Below are positions 59,056 through 64,000 of a stretch of DNA of 64,000 bases, piece by piece. Made by a program: the position numbers and the translations under genes. The first letter of the stretch is position 1. Each line of letters opens with the position of its first letter. A model generated the notes under the pieces. The model was not told where the DNA came from, did not search any database, and was given only the letters and a program-made list of their open reading frames with translations. This DNA is from Salegentibacter lacus (lineage in GTDB: Bacteria > Bacteroidota > Bacteroidia > Flavobacteriales > Flavobacteriaceae), in NCBI RefSeq assembly GCF_020164555.1, contig NZ_JAIQZB010000016.1, positions 42,807 through 106,806 of the forward strand, in the 5' to 3' direction.

Positions 59056-59087
59056 TTTGGAAGGTAAGTAAGTAAAAGTTACATTTG
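59056..59087 (+). promoter_or_regulatory. tRNA promoter (TTTG-N20-TACATTTG)
   Basis: TTTG at 59056-59059, a 20-base spacer and TACATTTG at 59080-59087, 34 bases before tRNA-Ser: one of the best promoter matches in the window. Confidence 0.65.
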
Positions 59088-59121
59088 CAACCGCAAAAAT
59101 GTTTGCGAGTTCTTAAATATT

Positions 59122-59204
59122 GGAGAGGTGGCAGAGTGGTAATGCAGCAGCCTGCTAAGCTGTCATCCTTTTTGGATGCCCGGGTTCGAATCCCGGTCTC
59201 TCCG
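59122..59204 (+). tRNA. tRNA-Ser (anticodon GCU)
   Basis: An 83-nt class II tRNA. Acceptor GGAGAGG pairs with TCTCTCC (G-T pair at the base), the anticodon loop reads CTGCTAA with GCT, a long variable arm (GTCATCCTTTTTGGATG) follows, and the T-arm CCGGGTTCGAATCCCGG is intact. No CCA is encoded. Decodes AGC/AGU serine codons. Confidence 0.95.
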
Positions 59205-59341
59205 CAAGATTTTTTAGTCTGCGGATTTTTATTCTCCTTTTCTTCTTGAAAAGATAGGGATAATCTTCCTCCGTCTCCCGGACTGCTTTTTGAAAGAGTA
59301 TTTTGGATCGGAAAGGCTAAAATTTTTAAGCTAGTAAGCTA

Positions 59342-59416
59342 CGGGGTGTAGCGTAGCCCGGTTATCGCGCCTGCTTTGGGAGCAGGAGGCCGCAGGTTCG
59401 AATCCTGCCACCCCGA
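59342..59416 (+). tRNA. tRNA-Pro (anticodon UGG), insertion target
   Basis: A 75-nt tRNA: acceptor CGGGGTG pairs with CACCCCG, the anticodon loop TTTGGGA contains TGG, and the T-arm GCAGGTTCGAATCCTGC is intact. No CCA is encoded. Its last 12 bases plus one (59405-59417) recur at 61891-61903 next to two tyrosine recombinases, so it serves as an integration site and stays functional. Confidence 0.95.
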
Positions 59417-59417
59417 C
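59405..59417 (+). mobile_element. att-like site at the tRNA-Pro 3' end (left)
   Basis: CTGCCACCCCGAC, identical to 61891-61903. It covers the 3' T-arm and acceptor strand of tRNA-Pro, the usual place for recombinase-mediated insertion. Confidence 0.65.
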
Positions 59418-59444
59418 TTTTACAAGTTATATTTTAACATAAAA

Positions 59445-59487
59445 AAAGGGTAATTGTATGGTTTTCATATAGTTACCCTTTCTTTTT
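59445..59487 (+). terminator. Terminator after tRNA-Pro
   Basis: AAAGGGTAA and TTACCCTTT form a 9-bp stem with a 19-base loop, followed by CTTTTT. Ends the tRNA unit before the recombinase. Confidence 0.75.
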
Positions 59488-59521
59488 GTGCTCAAAATTT
59501 AACAAATAGTGTTAAATTTTA

Positions 59522-59570
59522 TGTGAGTTCATCGTGAGTTCACTGTGAATTTGTGAGCTTATCGTGAGCT
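59522..59570 (+). repeat. Two arm-type direct repeats inside the left end of the insertion
   Basis: TGTGAGTTCATCGTGAGTT (59522-59540) and TGTGAGCTTATCGTGAGCT (59552-59570) start 30 bases apart. Each contains two GTGAG boxes 11 bases apart, about one helical turn. The same motif recurs near the right end at 61811-61829. They are probable recombinase arm-binding or excisionase sites. Confidence 0.55.
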
Positions 59571-59621
59571 ATTTTTTTGTATTTTTAGCTTACCGGTACT
59601 CCATAATTTCGTATTGGTAGT

Positions 59622-59631
59622 TTGACTTTCG
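59622..59631 (+). repeat. 10-bp element upstream of recombinase 1
   Basis: TTGACTTTCG lies 44 bases before the ATG of recombinase 1; the identical sequence lies 47 bases before that of recombinase 2 (62071-62080). A shared promoter or regulatory site is likely. Confidence 0.45.
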
Positions 59632-59665
59632 CCTTAATTAATTGTTTCATTTAAACAACAAAGCT

Positions 59666-60877
59666 ATGCGTACCAGTCAAACCTTTTCCATTTCTTTTAT
59701 TATCCGAAAAAAGAAAAAACAACCAGACTTAGCTATTCTCTATGCCCGAATCACCGTAAATGGTAAATCCCTTGAAATTAGTTTAAAACGCACTATCCCG
59801 GTGGACAAGTGGAATCAAGCTGCCAGTAAACTTATTGGTAACAGTTCTGAAAGCCGGCTAATCAATAAAAAAATTGATGAAACCAAGGCGCAGCTCTATA
59901 AAATCCAGGACAGTCTTTTAAAAGAAGGACTGCTAATAACGGCACAGACGGTCAAAGCTAGATTTCTGGGGAGTGATCAGCAACATTATACGCTTATCTA
60001 TTTGATCAACTATCACAAGGAGAAAATGGGTAAGGTTTTAAAGTATGGAACTATGAAAAACTATACTACTACGGAAAACTACCTCAAAGATTTTTTAAAA
60101 GCCCAGTATCATACTTCGGATATTTATTTAAAACAGGTTGATTACCAGTTTACCCTAGGGTTTGAAAGTTTTTTAAGGGGCTTGCCAAGTCTTCAAAATA
60201 ATGGAGTGATGAAACATATGGAACGCTTTAAAAAATTGATGCGCCTGGCTGAAGATTTAGATTGGATTGAAAAGAACCCAACCAAAAGGTTTAAACTCCG
60301 TTTTGACCAGGTGGATATGGTGTACTTATCCAAAGCAGAATTACAAAAGATAAAAGACAAAAAATTTAAAAGGTCTACTCACAATATCAACCGAGATATT
60401 TTTGTGTTCTGCTGTTATACTGGACTGCCATATGGCGATGTCAAAGAGCTAAAGAAAAAGCATATTCAGATAGGTGTTGATGGGAATAAGTGGATCTACA
60501 CCCGGAGGATAAAAACTAATACGATGCTGAGAATCCCACTGTTAGAAGAAGCTGAACGAATTCTTGAAAAATACCAGGACCATCCAAAGGTTTGTTCCAG
60601 TGATGTTTTACTTCCGGTCTATTCCAACCAGAAAACCAATCAATACTTACGCGAAATCACCAAAGCGGTAAAGATAAATAAAGAACTTAGTTTCCACGCC
60701 GCTAGGCATACATTCGCGACAACGGTAACCTTAGCCAATGGTGTTCCCATAGAAACGGTATCTAAGCTTTTAGGACATACAAAATTATCTACTACTCAAA
60801 TTTATGCCCGGGTGATTGATTCCAAAATTTCTAGTGATATGGACTCTTTGAGAATTAAATTAAATAATAAAAATTAA
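59666..60877 (+). CDS. Tyrosine recombinase/integrase 1
   Basis: A 403-residue Bacteroidota-type integrase: Arm-DNA-binding N-terminus (FSISFIIRKKKKQPDLAILY ARITVNG), SAM-like core-binding domain (about 105-205) and catalytic domain. HAARHTFATT holds the His-x-x-Arg pair, LLGHTKLSTTQIYARV the second His and nucleophilic Tyr (about residue 379). The usual first Arg is missing: CCYTGLPYGDVKEL has Pro-Tyr where R is expected, as in IntDOT-like enzymes. The ATG at 59666 is preferred over a TTG eight codons upstream. It lies 249 bases after tRNA-Pro inside a unit with att-like ends. Confidence 0.93.
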   Translation: MRTSQTFSISFIIRKKKKQPDLAILYARITVNGKSLEISLKRTIPVDKWNQAASKLIGNSSESRLINKKIDETKAQLYKIQDSLLKEGLLITAQTVKARFLGSDQQHYTLIYLINYHKEKMGKVLKYGTMKNYTTTENYLKDFLKAQYHTSDIYLKQVDYQFTLGFESFLRGLPSLQNNGVMKHMERFKKLMRLAEDLDWIEKNPTKRFKLRFDQVDMVYLSKAELQKIKDKKFKRSTHNINRDIFVFCCYTGLPYGDVKELKKKHIQIGVDGNKWIYTRRIKTNTMLRIPLLEEAERILEKYQDHPKVCSSDVLLPVYSNQKTNQYLREITKAVKINKELSFHAARHTFATTVTLANGVPIETVSKLLGHTKLSTTQIYARVIDSKISSDMDSLRIKLNNKN

Positions 60878-60924
60878 AACTTCTTTTAAAGAAATGCAGT
60901 TGGTGCAAACCAAGATGTATGAAA

Positions 60925-60950
60925 ATTTTGTCCCGCCCACGGGACGAAAA
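60925..60950 (+). repeat. GC-rich hairpin 1
   Basis: GTCCCG, loop CCCA, CGGGAC, flanked by ATTTT and AAAAT that extend the stem with one bulge. It stands out in AT-rich surroundings and lies 17 bases before a second hairpin. Confidence 0.5.
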
Positions 60951-60966
60951 TGAATAGCAAGAGGGT

Positions 60967-60992
60967 AACGGGCAGAGCCCGTTTCATTTTTA
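60967..60992 (+). terminator. GC-rich hairpin 2, terminator of recombinase 1
   Basis: AACGGGC, loop AGA, GCCCGTT followed by TCATTTTT: a rho-independent terminator form 89 bases after the recombinase 1 stop. Confidence 0.6.
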
Positions 60993-61047
60993 ACAAACCA
61001 TTCATTTTCAATACTTTAGATTTTAAGTTGATTGGATTATTATGTAG

Positions 61048-61102
61048 ATTTGCGACAAATGACCTGAAAAGCCCCATAAACAGGTTGCAATTTGCGACAA
61101 AT
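61048..61102. repeat. Two copies of a 13-bp dyad
   Basis: ATTTGCGACAAAT occurs at 61048-61060 and 61090-61102. Each is an inverted repeat (ATTTG/CAAAT) around CGA, 42 bases apart, with CCTG/CAGG between. A dimeric regulator or relaxosome-like protein could bind them. Confidence 0.45.
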
Positions 61103-61360
61103 TGTAAAAAATGACAGGAGTAAATGGAAATTTGAGTTACTCCTAAATTGACTTGTAAATCTAGTTTATAAGAATACTTAGACTCTAATCTACACCACTC
61201 ACCACTTTTGCTTTCACTTCGCAAAAGCTTCATTTCAGTAAAAGAGGTTCATTACTAATTGTCTTGGACACGAGCCAAAAAGCTTAGAATATTTAAGACT
61301 GTAAGAATAATATCGAAAGCTTTTTAACTCAAGTCCGCTAGGCTGTAACTTAAATTCACC

Positions 61361-61578
61361 GATCAGGATTTCAGAAATTCTTTAAAAATCCTTCTTACAT
61401 CACCTTACCTTTGGATGCAAAAAATCAAGTTTTAAAATTAACCGGAGCGCATAAACCGCTTTGCTATTTATAGCTCCTCTATAATTTTAAAACTTGAAGA
61501 TGATGGAGCATCAAAAGGTAATGCGATGGCACTGGAAGAAGTAAATAAAAATTGAGAATAAACCATTTCATCCTGATC
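61361..61578. repeat. Long imperfect inverted repeat with a perfect 16-bp core
   Basis: TCAAGTTTTAAAATTA at 61425-61440 is perfectly complementary to 61482-61497 around a 41-base loop that itself has GGAGC/GCTCC. Outside the core, 21-base segments (61400-61420 and about 61508-61528) match at 18 positions, and GATCAGGAT (61361-61369) matches ATCCTGATC (61570-61578). The arms look like diverged inverted copies of one sequence, with an indel between blocks. Confidence 0.55.
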
Positions 61579-61810
61579 TACACTATTTTTTCTTTTCGCC
61601 GGCAAAAGGAAAATGCTCCAGATGAAAAAAGTAAATGGTTTTTTTGTTCTAAACTTTCCAGATTGACCAGGTTCGATGCAATAATCTATAAATTTTATTG
61701 AGTCGGAACTTTTAATTTCCTTCAATAGATTTGAGAGGATTAATAATCCATTTATTTGTATATTTGGTTAGGTCAGAATATCAAACTGCACCAATACGTT
61801 CTATTTAAAT

Positions 61811-61829
61811 TGTGAGTTAATCGTGAGTT
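61811..61829 (+). repeat. Arm-type repeat near the right end of the insertion
   Basis: TGTGAGTTAATCGTGAGTT differs from the copy at 59522 by one base, in the same orientation, 62 bases before the right att-like site. Confidence 0.55.
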
Positions 61830-61890
61830 CAAAAATTGGAACTGCGTGAAACCGTATAAATACTGGGGTTTTCAGCGTTTTAAAAGCGTT

Positions 61891-61903
61891 CTGCCACCCC
61901 GAC
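61891..61903 (+). mobile_element. att-like site between the recombinases (right)
   Basis: CTGCCACCCCGAC repeats the tRNA-Pro 3' end exactly and is followed by GAACC rather than TTTTA, so the identity ends at the crossover region. No copy is seen beyond recombinase 2 up to 64000. Confidence 0.6.
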
Positions 61904-61924
61904 GAACCTTCTTTAAAAGAATAT

Positions 61925-61967
61925 AAAAACACTGTTAATCTATTGATTTTCAGTGTTTTTTGTTTTT
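61925..61967 (+). terminator. Terminator-like hairpin after the right att-like site
   Basis: AAAAACACTG and CAGTGTTTTT form a 10-bp stem with a 16-base loop, followed by TTGTTTTT. It could be the former terminator of tRNA-Pro displaced by insertion or belong to the second element. Confidence 0.6.
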
Positions 61968-62070
61968 ACGATATCATTTGATATGGATTAATATCACCCT
62001 ATTCAGTGAATGATTCGGTGAATACTTTCTTTCCAGCATTTTACTATCTTAGAATGATCATTAGATTGAT

Positions 62071-62080
62071 TTGACTTTCG
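62071..62080 (+). repeat. 10-bp element upstream of recombinase 2
   Basis: TTGACTTTCG, identical to 59622-59631 and at nearly the same distance from the start codon (47 versus 44 bases). Confidence 0.45.
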
Positions 62081-62117
62081 TCTTTAATACTTATTGTTTA
62101 ACTTAAAGACATTCAAA

Positions 62118-63386
62118 ATGCCTGATTTTACTACATTCTCCGTGCTTTTCTTTACAAGAAAACTCAACCGGAACAAAAAAGAATTATCTATTTACGCCCG
62201 TATTACGGTCAATGGAAAATGCGCTGAAATGAGCCTCAAAAGGAAAACTTTAGTGAATGAATGGGATAGTTCTAAAGGACGACTTAAAGGAACTTCCCCC
62301 CGGATTAAAATACTAAACAGTTATTTAGACCAGGTTTATTCGAAATTACTGGACACTCAAAAGAGAATTCTGGATAAAGATACCTTAATCACTGCCGATA
62401 AAGTCAAAGCTTCCTATCTTGGGTTAGATGAAGAGCATAAAACCCTCAAGGATATTATTAAGTATCATAGCCAGACAATGAAAGGAGTCCTTAAATGGGG
62501 CACGCTTAAGAACTATAATACCACAGCCAAATACCTAGACGAATTTCTAAAAAAGGAAAAGAAAACAAATGATGTCTACCTAAAGCAGATCAATTACCAG
62601 TTTATTACTGAATTTGAAATGTTCCTTAGGAATTACCGGGCTAAAAAAGAGCGAAAAACCTGTGGTACGAATGGTACGATGAAACACCTGGAACGCTTTA
62701 AAAAAATGATTAACCTCGCCATTAAGTTAGAATGGTTAGAAAAGAGCCCTTTTCAGAATTATAAAATGAAGTTTGAAAAGAACGAGCGTCAATTCTTATC
62801 AGAGCGGGAACTAAAAATGGTCGAAGGAACCTATTTTAAGAGTGAATCTCTGGAACGGGTCAAAGATATGTTTCTATTTTCCTGTTATACTGGGCTTACT
62901 TATGGTGAGCTTAAGGAACTCACCAAAGATCATATTGTTAAAGGAATGGATGGCAAAAACTGGATATATACTAAAAGGGAAAAAACTAATGAACCTGTAA
63001 AAGCTCCACTACTTCAGAAAGCCGATGTTATTTTAAAAAAATATCAGGATAAACGGATTGACCTAGTTAGTGAGTATTTATTTCCGGTAAGATCCAATCA
63101 AAAGATGAATACTTATGTAAAAGAAATAATGAAAGCAGCAAAGGTGAGAAAACACATTACTTTTCATTCTGCGCGGCATACCTTTGCCACCACCGTTACC
63201 CTATCTAATGGGGTTCCCATTGAAACTGTGTCGAAGCTTTTGGGTCATACTAAATTATCTACAACCCAGATTTATGCAAGGGTGATGGAGCATAAAATCA
63301 GTAGTGATATGAGCAACCTGGAAAAAAGAATGGCGAAGAAGGAAAGAAAAACTACAAAAATTAAAAAACTTAAAAGGTGGAGCTAA
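62118..63386 (+). CDS. Tyrosine recombinase/integrase 2
   Basis: A 422-residue relative of recombinase 1 with the same domain order and almost the same catalytic C-terminus (HSARHTFATTVTLSNGVPIE, LLGHTKLSTTQIYARV). It too lacks the first catalytic Arg (YTGLTYGELKEL). It differs by a 9-residue insertion (NYRAKKERKTCGTNG region, about 185) and a basic tail (KERKTTKIKKLKRW). The ATG at 62118 replaces an earlier TTG. It begins 215 bases after the inner att-like site, so it is likely the integrase of a second unit inserted at the same tRNA; its far end is not in view. Confidence 0.93.
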   Translation: MPDFTTFSVLFFTRKLNRNKKELSIYARITVNGKCAEMSLKRKTLVNEWDSSKGRLKGTSPRIKILNSYLDQVYSKLLDTQKRILDKDTLITADKVKASYLGLDEEHKTLKDIIKYHSQTMKGVLKWGTLKNYNTTAKYLDEFLKKEKKTNDVYLKQINYQFITEFEMFLRNYRAKKERKTCGTNGTMKHLERFKKMINLAIKLEWLEKSPFQNYKMKFEKNERQFLSERELKMVEGTYFKSESLERVKDMFLFSCYTGLTYGELKELTKDHIVKGMDGKNWIYTKREKTNEPVKAPLLQKADVILKKYQDKRIDLVSEYLFPVRSNQKMNTYVKEIMKAAKVRKHITFHSARHTFATTVTLSNGVPIETVSKLLGHTKLSTTQIYARVMEHKISSDMSNLEKRMAKKERKTTKIKKLKRWS

Positions 63387-63388
63387 TT

Positions 63389-63408
63389 ACACTATTATAG
63401 TGTTTAAT
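63389..63408 (+). terminator. Weak hairpin after recombinase 2
   Basis: ACACTA, loop TTA, TAGTGT followed by TTAATTT, right after the stop codon. AT-rich and short. The next 200 bases to 63610 show no further feature. Confidence 0.35.
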
Positions 63409-63610
63409 TTAGAATTATGTCCGCTAAGGAAAAAATATTTTAAAATGATTATCTACATTTTATCCTTAATTAATTAACGCTCAAAAATGGTTTGTACTCG
63501 ATAAAAATTAAAAACATGTTTTTAAATAATACCTTACGCTCTATAAAATGGAGGTCAACTTTAAAAAAACTTTTATTCAAACCTTACAAAATAATATATA
63601 CAATAATACT

Positions 63611-63892
63611 CTATTTTTTAATTATCTTATGAGTCTCTTGTCTTTCTTCCGAAATAATTTTTAAAATATAGATACCTTTTTTTAAATCGGAAACTTTTAA
63701 TTCCATATATGAATTTGGAATGCCGACCCTTTCTTGTTTTATTTTATGTCCACTTAAATTATAGAGAACTAAAATAACATCTTCACTTTTATTAATTTTT
63801 ACCTCATCTTCAAATTTAACTTTAATAATATCGGAAGCCGGGTTGGGTGAAACAGAATAATAACCTCCACAATTGGATATCTCGGATCGATT
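63611..63892 (-). pseudogene. 3' remnant of a T9SS-secreted protein gene (type A sorting domain)
   Basis: The minus strand encodes about 94 residues ending in a stop at 63611. YYSVSPNPASDIIKVKFED opens a typical Por/type IX secretion C-terminal sorting domain, followed by VILVLYNLSGHKI and LKKGIYILKIISEERQ. The open frame runs back to an in-frame stop at 63914-63916 without any start codon, and the bases from 63893 on belong to a repeated terminal sequence. So only the sorting domain remains and the large N-terminal cargo part has been separated by an insertion or lies beyond the window. Confidence 0.75.
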
Positions 63893-64000
63893 TGTGCCAG
63901 TGATTTCGGTCGGTTAGTGCCAGGCATTTCGGTTCAAATTGTGCCACTTTTGGTTTTAAGTTGAGCCTATATCGGTTCGTTTTGTGCCAGTTGTTTCGGT
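63893..64000. mobile_element. Probable IS21-type element end (partial)
   Basis: The motif GTGCCA(G/C) recurs at 63894, 63917, 63941 and 63984, mostly preceded by TTCG/TT-rich bases and followed by ATTTCGGT-like sequence; spacing is 23, 24 and 43. Multiple internal transposase-binding repeats at the terminus are a feature of IS21-family elements. The first TGTGCCAG (63893) is the likely outer end and cuts the T9SS gene. The transposase genes would be right of base 64000, so the family is inference. Confidence 0.5.

Larger units (their letters stand above)
60878..62117. other. 1.2-kb stretch without convincing genes, rich in hairpins and repeats
   Basis: Between the recombinases I see no complete gene. 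The frame at 60886-61233 (minus) has an ATG but a composition unlike a protein, and overlaps hairpins; 61468-61725 (minus) starts at TTG and is weak. A plus-strand frame ending at 61553 (…SSIILKLEDDGASKGNAM…, stop TGA) reads more protein-like but is start-less. The stretch holds two GC-rich hairpins, two dyads, a 218-base inverted repeat, an arm-type motif and the right att-like site. It may be the decayed cargo of the first insertion or an untranslated RNA/DNA functional region. Confidence 0.5.

Noticed and set aside
59522..59570. Short direct repeats considered as a CRISPR array
   Set aside because: Only two adjacent copies of about 19 bases with an 11-base gap and no cas genes; position fits recombinase arm sites.
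60886..61233. 115-codon minus-strand frame between the recombinases
   Set aside because: Its 3' half is made of the two GC-rich hairpins read as protein and its 5' half covers the paired dyads; composition is not protein-like.
61468..61725. 85-codon minus-strand frame between the recombinases
   Set aside because: TTG start, no recognisable domain, and it overlaps the inverted repeat whose other arm is degenerate; the plus-strand reading looks at least as protein-like.
61889..61917. Partial second tRNA-Pro gene
   Set aside because: Only the last 13 bases match; no T-loop, anticodon arm or D-arm is present, so it is an att-like copy and not a tRNA.

Overview
The window is chromosomal DNA of an AT-rich member of the Bacteroidota, most likely a marine-type Flavobacteriaceae (relatives of Gramella, Salegentibacter or Zunongwangia fit; the genus is inference). 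The evidence is the Bacteroidota promoter form (TTG, 17-23 bases, TAnnTTTG) before many genes, a type IX secretion C-terminal domain, a flexirubin/aryl-polyene gene cluster with a tyrosine ammonia-lyase, bacillithiol synthesis (BshA), and many small conserved families typical of flavobacteria.

1-15051: mainly minus-strand housekeeping and envelope genes. They are a 3'-truncated aroC, an LpxH-type phosphoesterase, a fused FAD/Fe-S 2-hydroxyacid dehydrogenase, a small beta-barrel protein, bshA, a GH3/beta-lactamase fusion lipidless hydrolase, a two-gene Fe-S/heme membrane electron-transfer module, an MCE (MlaD) lipid-transport protein and a SPOR-bearing N-acetylmuramoyl-L-alanine amidase. 15188-30381: lptD, ridA, an unknown HELIH protein, mgsA and pfkA side by side, a 1466-residue TamB, and a plus-strand run tsaD-rsmE-DUF4159-trmH-like-AI-2E transporter-methyltransferase. 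30378-40267: a thioesterase, Nudix and DUF72 proteins, an aldehyde dehydrogenase, the SatD/DUF3307 pair divergent from a GreA-like factor, a PgpH-type HD phosphodiesterase, a thiolase and an NlpC/P60 peptidase.

40329-58976 is the main accessory system: seventeen nearly abutting minus-strand genes from tyrosine ammonia-lyase to an AMP-dependent ligase, plus a divergent halogenase-like flavoprotein. The logic is: tyrosine to coumarate, activation by the ligase, loading on the ACP, chain extension by KS/KS-like/chain-length-factor proteins with a ketoreductase and two hotdog dehydratases to give an aryl polyene, then acyl transfer, release and export by LolA-, MMPL- and lipoprotein-type proteins. 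The dialkylresorcinol genes (darA/darB) needed for a complete flexirubin are not in the window, and only one ACP is visible.

59122-63386: tRNA-Ser(GCU) and tRNA-Pro(UGG) followed by two related tyrosine recombinases. A 13-bp copy of the tRNA-Pro 3' end lies between them, so the first recombinase sits in a 2.5-kb unit bounded by att-like repeats, with recurring arm-type motifs inside both ends and a 1.2-kb non-coding, repeat-rich stretch. The second recombinase starts just beyond the inner att copy, which suggests tandem insertion at the same tRNA. 63611-64000: the 3' remnant of a T9SS cargo gene cut by repeats that look like an IS21-type end running off the window.
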